64,000 bases of DNA from DASSUW01 sp963830725. Its GTDB lineage: Bacteria; Actinomycetota; Thermoleophilia; Solirubrobacterales; Solirubrobacteraceae. The first letter of the stretch is position 1. Every line of letters starts with the position of its first letter. Below are positions 54,597 to 62,297 of this stretch, one piece after another. The stretch is taken from positions 868,001 through 932,000 of the forward strand of contig CAWHNO010000016.1 in the NCBI GenBank assembly GCA_963830725.1. Reading direction: 5' to 3'. Made by a program: the position numbers and the translations under genes. The notes beneath the pieces are model-generated. The model made no database searches, had not been told where the DNA came from, and saw only the letters and a list, made by a program, of their open reading frames with translations.

Positions 54597-55286
54597 CTAA
54601 TCGGCCCCCACGCTCAGATCGTCGCCTACCACGGTCGCGCCGGCGCGCCGCCGGTCGCCGGGCGCCCGCGCGAGCAGCCTGATCTCGCCGGCGAAGGCGC
54701 CGGCGGCGGCGAGGTAGACGGCCTGGCGGACGGTGACGCGCAGAGTGGCCGCCACCTGCGGCGCGGCGTCTTCGCGTGCCGCGCGCGGGAGTGCGCGGGC
54801 GGCGAGCACCTCGACGTCCTCGAGTGCCAGCCGTGTGTCGCCGGCCCCGTCGCCGCCGCGCTCGCGCGTGACGACGACGTCGACGCGAGCGCCCGCCACG
54901 ACGTGGGCCGGGGAGCCGTGTGCCACCAGCTCGGCCGCCCGCTCGCCGCGCCGGACCGCGGGCCCGGGCGCGAGCGCCCGCTCGAGCAGGTGCTCGCCGA
55001 CCGGCGCTCCCGCGGGCACCGCGACCGCGAGCCGCTCGCCCACGACCAGCTCCGGCACCGCGGGGGCGCCCGCCGGCGCGAACCGCTCCGGCACGCCCCG
55101 CACGGCGAGATCGCCGGCCCCCACGCGCCGCCCCGCGGCGAGCGGCACGCGCGCGACGAGCACCTCGACGGCCGGCCCGACCTGGGCGCGCAGAGCACCC
55201 TCGCGCCGCGCGACGTCGGAGGCCGCCAGCGACCCGAGCACGAGCGCGAGGCCGAGCAGGAGCGCAGCCCGCCGCCTACGGCTCAC
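54597..55286 (-). CDS. cpaB: Tad pilus assembly protein CpaB/RcpC (SAF domain)
   Basis: 229 residues: an N-terminal membrane or signal segment (RRAALLLGLALVLGSLAASD) then an SAF-like domain, VARVPLAAGRRVGAGDLAVR and VPELVVGERLAVAVPAGAPV. A second beta domain follows, VVAGARVDVVVTRERGGDGA. CpaB/RcpC proteins sit on the outer face and stabilise the Tad channel. GTG 55286 overlaps the histidine-kinase stop. Intact. Confidence 0.82.
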   Translation of the reverse strand: MSRRRRAALLLGLALVLGSLAASDVARREGALRAQVGPAVEVLVARVPLAAGRRVGAGDLAVRGVPERFAPAGAPAVPELVVGERLAVAVPAGAPVGEHLLERALAPGPAVRRGERAAELVAHGSPAHVVAGARVDVVVTRERGGDGAGDTRLALEDVEVLAARALPRAAREDAAPQVAATLRVTVRQAVYLAAAGAFAGEIRLLARAPGDRRRAGATVVGDDLSVGAD

Positions 55287-56035
55287 GATCGATGGAGGGA
55301 GCCGGCCGCCCGCGCAGGCGGCTCGAGGGAACGAACCGGGGGCGAACGGACGGCCGGCGAGTCCGGTCGGGCCCGGTGGCGGGAAGCTCGATGACGAGGT
55401 GGGCGCCGCGCGCCGCGGGGACGCTCGTCAGCCGGCCGCCGTGGCGCTCGGCGATCGCGGCCGCGATGGCGAGGCCGTGGCCGCGCCGGGAGCGGCGCCC
55501 GCGCGCGGCGGCGACGAGCTCGGGGACGGGCGCGGGCAGGCCCGGGCCGAGGTCCGCGACCTCGATCCGGACGCGGGCGCCGGCCGCCCGCGCCGACACC
55601 CGCACGCTGCCGCCGCCGTGCTCGACCGCGTTTGCGACGAGGTTCCCGCAGGCCTGGGCCAGCCGCAGCGGGTCCCCGTCCACCCACGCCCGCTCAGGCT
55701 CGACCCACAGGACCGCGCCATGAGCCAAGGCCAGCGCCCGCCACGCATCCGCGGCCTCGCCCAGCAGCTTGCCCGACATCGAGCCGCTCGCACCGCGAGC
55801 GCCCCCCACGCCCGCCGGCGAGGTCGTCCAGCGCGAGCGCGGCCCGGCGCAGCTCGAGGTCGATCGCCTCGACCCGCGCGGACCGCTCGAGCCCGTGCAA
55901 TGCCAGCCGGGCCGTCGACAGCGGCCCGCGGACCTCGTGGCCCGCCCGCGCCGCCAGCACGAGCTGTCGCCGCCCGCGCAGATGGAGCGCGCTCGCGGCC
56001 AGCGCCCAGGCGAGCAGGGCCAGCCAGCCGCTCAC
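55276..56035 (-). CDS. Small sensor histidine kinase, one frameshift
   Basis: One N-terminal membrane segment (WLALLAWALAASALHL) and no recognisable sensor domain. The H-box is LAARAGHEVRGPLSTARLAL, with the phosphorylatable His in GHEVRGP. After a frame slip near 55800 the ATPase part follows with N-box AQACGNLVANAVEHGGGSVR and G-box ADLGPGLPAPVPELVAAARG. GTG 56035 overlaps the response-regulator stop (GTGA). It is coupled to cpaB downstream, suggesting control of the Tad genes. Signal unknown. Confidence 0.85.
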
Positions 56036-56763
56036 GCCGCCCGCTCCTCGAGCGCCGGCCCGTCGATCAGCCGGTAGCCGACGCCCCAGACGTTGACCAC
56101 GAAGCGGTCGCCGTCGACGGCGAGCTTGTGCCGCAGCCGGCAGGCGTGGCTGTCCAAGGTCCGGGTCGTGCCGAGCGACCTGAAGCCCCAGACGTCGCGC
56201 AGCAGCTCCTCCTTGGTCAGCACCCGGGTCGGCTCGGCGGCCAGCGCGCGGAGCAGCGCGAACTCCTTCTGCGACAGGTCGATCCGGCGGCCGCGCAGCC
56301 GCACCTCGCGCGAGGCGGGGTCGAGCTCCAGCTCCCCCGCGCGCAGCCGCCCGCGGCCGCCGCGGTCGCGCGTCCGCCGCAGCAGGGCGGCGATCCGCAG
56401 CCTCAGCTCCCCGTAGGCGAAGGGTTTCGGAACGAAATCGTCGGCCCCGCGCTCGAACCCGCGCACGCGGTCGAGCTCGGTCGCCCGGCCCGACAGCACG
56501 AGCAGCGGCAGCCGCGGATCGAGCCGCGAGGCGACCCCGTCCGCCGCCCGCACGCGCGCGATCAGCTCCAGCCCCGAACCGTCGGGCAGCGCGAGGTCGA
56601 CGATCGCCAGGTCCGGCCGCCGGTACTCGAGCTCGCGCAGCCCGTCGTGCAGCGTCTCGGCCGGGATCAGCTCGTAGCCGTCGGCGGTCAGGTTGTCGGC
56701 CAGGAAGGTGCGTAGGACCGGGTCGTCCTCCACCAGCACGATCGTCGGGGCGTCGGCGCACAT
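56032..56763 (-). CDS. OmpR-family response regulator
   Basis: Receiver domain TIVLVEDDPVLRTFLADNLT with the phospho-acceptor Asp in PDLAIVDLALPDGSGLELIA and switch residues in PLLVLSGRATE and FVPKPFAYGE. The C-terminal winged helix contains KEFALLRALAAEPTRVLTKE and TLDSHACRLRHKLAVDGDRF. ATG 56763 is preferred over upstream starts because the receiver begins immediately after it. Followed by its kinase and the Tad genes in one run. Confidence 0.93.
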   Translation of the reverse strand: MCADAPTIVLVEDDPVLRTFLADNLTADGYELIPAETLHDGLRELEYRRPDLAIVDLALPDGSGLELIARVRAADGVASRLDPRLPLLVLSGRATELDRVRGFERGADDFVPKPFAYGELRLRIAALLRRTRDRGGRGRLRAGELELDPASREVRLRGRRIDLSQKEFALLRALAAEPTRVLTKEELLRDVWGFRSLGTTRTLDSHACRLRHKLAVDGDRFVVNVWGVGYRLIDGPALEERAA

Positions 56764-56803
56764 GCCGCCCCGATTAGCCCCCGGCGAGCAAACCTCGCCC
56801 CCG

Positions 56804-56809
56804 TAGAAT
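56804..56809 (+). promoter_or_regulatory. -10 element of a leaderless gene
   Basis: TAGAAT ends six bases before ATG 56816, the spacing typical of leaderless transcription in actinobacteria. No clear -35 is present. Confidence 0.5.
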
Positions 56810-56815
56810 CCCGCG

Positions 56816-57221
56816 ATGGCCCGGATCGTCCGCCGCACCGAGGTCAACGAGTGCCGGCAGTGCTCGACGTTCTGCGATCGCGTGATCGCGCCTGCCACCT
56901 GCGTCGCTGACGACTGCCCGTACCTCTACGCGTACGACGACCCGCTGTCCGGCCGCCGCTACATGGGCTGCGTGCAGCAGGTGTTCGCGACCGAGATCGA
57001 CGTCGACCTGTTCCGGGCGGCCGAACGGACCCGCGTCGGCTTCGGCACCGTGCGCATGGCGGCCGCCCCGCTGCCCCGCTGCCGCTTCACCGTCGAGCAG
57101 GCCTACGACGGCCGTGGACGCAACGGCCTACCAGTGCGTCAACAAGCGCTTCTTCGACTGGCCGGAGGCCGGCCCCGAGGGCATCCGGGCGTTCGACCTG
57201 CGAGACCGTTGCGACCGGTGA
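56816..57221 (+). CDS. Cys-rich conserved hypothetical protein, one frameshift
   Basis: About 134 residues. RTEVNECRQCSTFCDRVIAP has a CxxCxxxC-like cluster; ATCVADDCPYLYAYDDPLSG, RRYMGCVQQVFATEIDVDLF and AAAPLPRCRFTVEQAYDGRG follow. After a one-base slip near 57115 it reads VDATAYQCVNKRFFDWPEAG and ends at TGA 57221. Seven or more cysteines suggest metal or disulfide binding. No signal peptide. Function not recognised. Divergent from the response regulator. Confidence 0.7.
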
Positions 57222-57266
57222 AAGATCTGTCTCAGCGGCAGCACCCAGGGAGGACTCAGGCTTAAG

Positions 57267-57767
57267 ATGCAGACGCCCCGGCGGGGACCGGGCCCCACCA
57301 CCATGGACCCACTTCCGCGCGGCAATTACGACTCAGGACAGGACTACGTCCTCGAGTACGGCGAGCTTCGATTCACCTTCAACGAGCGGGACTTCGCGGA
57401 GCGGGTCGAGCAGGCGGCGCGCAAGCTGGGATTCGTCGACGGACGGCTCGATCCGAACGAGCTCGAGGACCTCGTGAACCTCGCCGTCAACGGCGAGATC
57501 CAGGACCCGGCGTCCGCGCTCGGCGAGCACGTCAACGACTGCTGGCCGGAGCTCGTCGGCCCCGCCGACCGCTCGCTCGTGCACTGGCTGCGGCGGCTCG
57601 TGTTCCGCTCCGCCTGGCTCGACCAGCGCGTGAAGGAGGGCGAGCTCGACGTCATCTACGACGACGCCACGTCCACCTTCGGCTACGTACAGCCGGAGCA
57701 GGACCGCGAGCCGATCGAGCTCTCGCCCGAGCCCAACTGGCAGCGCGTGGCGTACAGCCGGCGCTAG
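57267..57767 (+). CDS. Hypothetical acidic protein
   Basis: Up to 166 residues from ATG 57267; ATG 57303 (MDPLPRGNYDSGQDYVLEYG) is an equally possible start. Notable parts are LRFTFNERDFAERVEQAARK, PNELEDLVNLAVNGEIQDPA and SAWLDQRVKEGELDVIYDDA. Acidic, no membrane segment, no family recognised. Its stop overlaps the convergent rho stop by two bases. Intact frame and strong codon bias support that it is real. Confidence 0.75.
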   Translation: MQTPRRGPGPTTMDPLPRGNYDSGQDYVLEYGELRFTFNERDFAERVEQAARKLGFVDGRLDPNELEDLVNLAVNGEIQDPASALGEHVNDCWPELVGPADRSLVHWLRRLVFRSAWLDQRVKEGELDVIYDDATSTFGYVQPEQDREPIELSPEPNWQRVAYSRR

Positions 57768-59033
57768 CCCGACAGCGCGTCGGCGCGCGTGCGGGCGATC
57801 GCCTCGGCGCCCGCCTCGCCGACCAGCAGCTCCGGCCGCACGACGCCCGAGGCCGCGAGGTCGAGCGCCGGGAAGCGCCCGAGCGCGGTGAGCGTCGGGT
57901 CGAGCGCGACCACCGTGGTCTCGCCGCCGAACGGCGCCGCGGCCGTGGCCACCACCGTGAGCGAGCCGCCGTCGGCGATGTTGCGCGCCGCGGCCAGCGC
58001 GCGCCGGGCCGCCTGCGCGGGCAGGTGGTCGAGCGTGTCGACCAGGACGACCGCGTCGCCGCCGCGGGCCGCGACGCGGCGACCCTGCTCGATCGCCTGC
58101 TCGACGGCCTGCGCCTGGGCGTCGTGCGAGGCGGCGAAGGACAGCGCCGTGACCGGCTCGACCGACCCGCCGCGCCACTCGGCGACCTCCTCCGGGCGAA
58201 CGCCGGCGAGCACGAGCGACAGCTCGAGGCCCTCGAGCGCGCCCAGCGCGCCGGCCAGCCGGCGCAGGGCCTCGCTCTTGCCGGCCCGCGCCGGGCCGGC
58301 GATCACCACGCGCGAGCCCTTGCCGAACGGCGTCAGCCACTCGATCGCCTTGACGGTCGGGTCCTCGGAGCCGAGCTCGAAGCGCTCGCCCGGGAACGCC
58401 GCGGGCAGGTCCTCGAAGCGCGTGCCCTCGGCGACCTCGTCGGCGGGCCGGTCGTTGATCGTGTCGACGCGGATCAGCGACGGGAACCGCTCCGAGCGGC
58501 GCGCGGCCCGCACCGGGCCGGCGATCCGGTCGCCCGAGACCAGCTCGCAGCGCTTGACCTGGGCCGCGGAGATGTAGACGTCGTCGTCGGTCGGCTCGGG
58601 CGGCGCGAGGCGGATGAAGCCGGAGCCGTTGGCGAGCAGCTCGACGACGCCCTCGACGACTCGGTCGTCCTCGGCGGCCACGGGCTCGTCGCCCGCGTCC
58701 TCGTCGGTGGCGCCGTCCTCGGCCGCGCGCCCCCGGCCACGGCCGCGGCCGCCGCGCCGCCCGCGGCGCGGGCGCTTGGCGCCCTCGTCCTCCTCGTCGG
58801 GGGCAACCTCCTCGGGGGCGGCTTCGCTCGGGGCGGCTTCCTCGGGGGCGGCTTCCTCGGGGGCGGCTTCCTCGGGTAGCGGCCTCGTCGCCCGACTGGC
58901 GCGCGACGATGGCGTCGATCAGCTCCTCCTTGCGCAGACGGCGGAAGCCGTCGACGCCGAGCTCGTTGGCGAGCAGGTGAAGGTCGGCGAGCGGGCTCTG
59001 CTCCAGCTCGGACCGGTCCAGGACGGCGGACAT
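57764..59033 (-). CDS. rho: Divergent transcription termination factor Rho, one frameshift
   Basis: The Rho-N domain (SPLADLHLLANELGVDGFRR) is followed by a Glu-Ala-Ala-Pro repeat linker, an RG-rich tract (RGRRGGRGRGRGRAAEDG) and the cold-shock-like RNA-binding domain (ELLANGSGFIRLAPPEPTDD). The ATPase has a Walker A-like VVIAGPARAGKSEALRRLAG; AARNIADGGSLTVVATA and FPALDLAASGVVRPELLVGE align with canonical Rho. The usual Q- and R-loop stretch between Walker B (VVLVDTLDHL) and AARNI is very short. A frame slip lies near 58877. ATG 59033 has AGGAG upstream. Confidence 0.87.
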
Positions 59034-59110
59034 GTGTGTCTCCTCGGTGATTCGGATGGTTGGTTGGCATCCGGGCGCGTTGTGCGCAGCGCCCGGCAAC
59101 CCCGTTTGCG

Positions 59111-60001
59111 TCAGTCAGGGTAGCGGTCGGGGGTGAGCCCTTCCTCCGGCGCCAGCTCGAGATCCCCGCGCAGAGCGGCGTGCACGCGCAGGAAGTCGGC
59201 GGCCGCCGCGACGTCGTGCACGCGCAGCACGTGCGCGCCCGCCTCGACACCGTGGGCGACCGCAGCCAGGGTGCCGGCCAGCCGCTCGCGCGGGGGGCGG
59301 CCGGTCAGCGCGCCGACGAAGTCCTTGTTCGAGATCGCCAGCAGCAGCGGGCGGCCGAGCTCGTGCAGCATGTCGAGCCGCCGCAGCACGGCCACGGTCT
59401 GCGCGGGCGTCTTCGCGAAGTCGGGGCCGGGGTCGAGCAGCAGCTGCTCGGGATCGACCCCGCGGGCGATCGCAAGCGCCATCCGCTCGTGCAGGAAGCC
59501 GGCCACGTCGGCGGCCACGTCGTCGTAGCGGCCGGGGTCGAGCAGCGTGCCCTTCGGCGCGACCCGCGTGTGCATGAGCACGAGGCCGGCGCCGGTCCGC
59601 GCACAGACGTCGGCCAGCGCAACGTCGCGCAGCCCGGAGACGTCGTTGACGAGCACCGCGCCCGCGGCGACGGCCGCCTCGGCGACCTGCGGCTTGTACG
59701 TGTCGACCGAGACTGCCGCGCCGAGGCCGGTCAGCCGCTCGATCAGCGGCACGACGCGGGAGATCTCCTCCCCCGCCGAGACGGCCGGCGTGTCGCCGCG
59801 CGCCGACTCGCCGCCGACGTCGATCAGGTCCGCGCCGGCCTCGAGCAGCTCCGCCCCGCGCGCCACCCGCGCCTCCAGCGTCGGCAGGTCGTCGCCGTCG
59901 GAGAAGGAGTCCGGCGACGCGTTGACGATGCCCATCAGCAGCGGCCGCGACCCGAGCTCGATTACCCGGCCGCGCAGTCGCAGGAAGAGCGGTCTCGTCA
60001 C
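59111..60001 (-). CDS. folP: Dihydropteroate synthase
   Basis: Condenses p-aminobenzoate with dihydropterin pyrophosphate in folate synthesis. LLMGIVNASPDSFSDGDDLP (residues 21-40), GADLIDVGGESARGDTPAVS, VSVDTYKPQVAEAAVAAGAV and LLLDPGPDFAKTPAQTVAVL are the family motifs. 296 residues, intact. GTG 60001 overlaps the stop of the upstream secreted-protein gene (GTGA). Confidence 0.95.
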   Translation of the reverse strand: MTRPLFLRLRGRVIELGSRPLLMGIVNASPDSFSDGDDLPTLEARVARGAELLEAGADLIDVGGESARGDTPAVSAGEEISRVVPLIERLTGLGAAVSVDTYKPQVAEAAVAAGAVLVNDVSGLRDVALADVCARTGAGLVLMHTRVAPKGTLLDPGRYDDVAADVAGFLHERMALAIARGVDPEQLLLDPGPDFAKTPAQTVAVLRRLDMLHELGRPLLLAISNKDFVGALTGRPPRERLAGTLAAVAHGVEAGAHVLRVHDVAAAADFLRVHAALRGDLELAPEEGLTPDRYPD

Positions 60002-61479
60002 CCTCGCACGACGACGGTCTGCCGGCGCCCGCGCTCCGAGGCCTGCCCTCGCCGGTCGACGCCGACGACGTGGAGCCGGTGCTTGCCGGGCCGCAGCCGC
60101 CGCGTCCGCAGCGAGGTCGCGCTCGTGGTCCCGACGGCGCGGCCGTCGACCAGCACGCGGTAGCGCTGGGGCCCGCCGAAGTCCTGCCCCGGCGTCCAGC
60201 GCACGAGCACACGGCGGCCGACGACGTCGGGCAGGTTGCGCAGCGCGGGCGCGCTCGGCGGCAGGTCGAACATCGCGGCGCCGACCGTTCCGCCCTGGAC
60301 GAACGCGACGGCGACGTCGCCGACCCGGTTCGACGACGCCGACAGCGGGCCGGGGGCCACCGGGCCGAGGGTGCGGTGCGAGAGCAGCGCCTCGGGCCCG
60401 AGGCCGCCGTCGTCCGGCGCCCGCCGCCCGCGCACGACGGCGGTCGCATCGTCGCCGGCGCGCCAGGCCAGCGCGGTGTCGTTGCGCTCCGACGTGGCGA
60501 CCGCGGCGTTGGTCACGGCGCCCGAGCGGTCGTTGCGCCGGGCCGCCGCGAACGCGTCGCCGCGCAGCGGCGCGCCGAGCAGCAGCCCGCCCGCCACCGA
60601 CACCGCGTGGCCGATCCCGCTCGAGCTCATCCCGATCGCCGGGCCGGCGCTGGCCGCGCCCGCGTCGAGCGCGTAGGGCGCCTCGAAGGTCGACGCGCGG
60701 AGCCGGCGGGCGACGCTGCGCGAGACGCCGCCGATGTCCTGCCGGTACGCGACCCAGGCGTACGAGCGGTCGTACTCGATGTCGACCTCGGGCGAGTCGG
60801 CCGCGCCGCCGGTGGCGCCCGAGGCGTCCTGCGGCAGGACCGACAGCGTCGTGCCGTAGATGCGGCGCGCGAGCACGTGGCTGACGCCGTCCGCGAACAC
60901 CTCGCCCCAGACCACGAGCGCGCTGCCGTCGGCGGCGACCGCCACCTTCGGGCGCCCGGCGCCGGCGCCGGCGGCCCGCGCCGGCTCGACGTCGAGCGGC
61001 GCCGGGACGGCCTGCCACGTGCCGCCGGCCAGGCGCGCGGCGAGCACGTCCCCGTTCTGCGCCCAGACGGCGTAGGCGACGCCGTTGACGCCCATCTCGA
61101 TCGCCAGGCCGGCCGCGCCGCCGGCGGCCGAGAGCGGCACGGCGGCCGCGCCGACGAGGGCGCCGTAGACGATCCCGTTCTGGATCCAGGCCGCGGCCAG
61201 CCGGCCCTGCTCGCCGGCCGCCACCGCGACCTCGGTCGTCCCGGGGCCGCTCAAGCCGGCGGGCGGCGTCCAGCCGCCGGGGTCGAGCCGCGACAGCCAT
61301 CCCTGGCCGTCCTTGACGTAGACGAGCGCGCCGCCCTGCTCGATCCCGAGGTCGACGACCGGGCGCGCGACCGCGCCCGGACCGTCGACGGGCTCGAAGG
61401 CGAACCAGCGGGCCTGAGCCGCCGGAGCGATGGCGAGGGCGAGCGCGAAAGCGAGGAGCAGGATCCGAAGAGCTGGCAT
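59998..61479 (-). CDS. Secreted beta-propeller-like protein
   Basis: 493 residues with a signal peptide (RILLLAFALALAIAPAAQAR). Repeating blade-like segments follow, for example GTTEVAVAAGEQGRLAAAWI, GRPKVAVAADGSALVVWGEV and SPEVDIEYDRSYAWVAYRQD. The C-terminal part resembles an FnIII-like domain (VLVRWTPGQDFGGPQRYRVL) ending GKHRLHVVGVDRRGQ. No catalytic motif seen. Exported binding or scaffold role is a guess. Intact; translationally coupled to folP. Confidence 0.75.
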   Translation of the reverse strand: MPALRILLLAFALALAIAPAAQARWFAFEPVDGPGAVARPVVDLGIEQGGALVYVKDGQGWLSRLDPGGWTPPAGLSGPGTTEVAVAAGEQGRLAAAWIQNGIVYGALVGAAAVPLSAAGGAAGLAIEMGVNGVAYAVWAQNGDVLAARLAGGTWQAVPAPLDVEPARAAGAGAGRPKVAVAADGSALVVWGEVFADGVSHVLARRIYGTTLSVLPQDASGATGGAADSPEVDIEYDRSYAWVAYRQDIGGVSRSVARRLRASTFEAPYALDAGAASAGPAIGMSSSGIGHAVSVAGGLLLGAPLRGDAFAAARRNDRSGAVTNAAVATSERNDTALAWRAGDDATAVVRGRRAPDDGGLGPEALLSHRTLGPVAPGPLSASSNRVGDVAVAFVQGGTVGAAMFDLPPSAPALRNLPDVVGRRVLVRWTPGQDFGGPQRYRVLVDGRAVGTTSATSLRTRRLRPGKHRLHVVGVDRRGQASERGRRQTVVVRG

Positions 61480-61496
61480 CGGGCGAGCAGGCTAAC

Positions 61497-62297
61497 GTGA
61501 GCGGCGGAATGCATCCTCGCTCCGGCACCGTCACCGGCCTCTGGCGCTGGCCCGTGAAGTCGATGGCGGGCCAGCGCGTCGACGCGCTCCGGGTCGATGC
61601 CCGCGGCGCCGGCGGCGACCGCACGCACGCCGTTCTCCACGACCACAAGGGCTCGCGCAAGCCGCTGACCGCCCGCGAGGCGCCGCGGCTGCTCGCCTGG
61701 AGCGGTGCCTACTCGCTCAACGGCGGGCTGGACCCCGCCCGGCCGCCGCTCGCGCTCGTGACCGCGCCGGACGGCCAGCGCTTCGGCTGGGGCGATCCGC
61801 GGCTGCCCGGCGCGCTCGAGCAGGATCTCGGCCGGCCCGTGTGGCTGACGCGCGACGTCGGCGGCATCCAGGACCTGCCGGGCACTCTGCTCGTCACCAC
61901 CCGGGCGACGCTCGACGCGCTCGGCGACGAGCTCGGCGAGCCGGTCGACCTGCGCCGCTTCCGCACGAACCTGCACCTCGACCTCGACGCCCCGGGCTGG
62001 GCCGAGCTGGACTGGGAGGGCGCCGAGCTGGCGTTCGCCGGCGGCGTCCGGCTGCGGCTGCTGCATCCGTGCGAGCGCTGCGCGATCCCCACCCGCGACC
62101 CCGACACGCAGGTCAAGTGGGCCGGCCTTCTCAAGCACCTGACCGCCGCCCACCGGCAGTGCTTCGGGATCAACGCGCAGGTGCTGGCCGGCGGCCGGAT
62201 CGCCGCCGGCGAGGCGGTGGAGGTCGCGCTCAGTCCGGCCGCAGCCGCGCCACCTGAGGGTCGTGGTCGGACTGCTGCTCGGCGAACTCGGCGTTGA
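61497..62297 (+). CDS. MOSC-domain protein (YcbX-like)
   Basis: N-terminal beta-barrel (VTGLWRWPVKSMAGQRVDAL) then the MOSC core with the sulfur/Mo-binding cysteine in LLHPCERCAIPTRDPDTQVK. Such proteins handle molybdenum-cofactor-bound sulfur and reduce N-hydroxylated compounds. Start GTG 61497. As read it has 266 residues and its Arg-rich end overlaps the convergent nuclease gene by 68 bp. The natural end may be a little earlier if a small error is present. Confidence 0.85.
   Translation: MSGGMHPRSGTVTGLWRWPVKSMAGQRVDALRVDARGAGGDRTHAVLHDHKGSRKPLTAREAPRLLAWSGAYSLNGGLDPARPPLALVTAPDGQRFGWGDPRLPGALEQDLGRPVWLTRDVGGIQDLPGTLLVTTRATLDALGDELGEPVDLRRFRTNLHLDLDAPGWAELDWEGAELAFAGGVRLRLLHPCERCAIPTRDPDTQVKWAGLLKHLTAAHRQCFGINAQVLAGGRIAAGEAVEVALSPAAAAPPEGRGRTAARRTRR

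Noticed and set aside
58803..58875. Tandem 15-bp repeats read as a CRISPR-like or minisatellite array
   Set aside because: They encode the Glu-Glu-Ala-Ala-Pro linker of Rho in frame and have no spacers.
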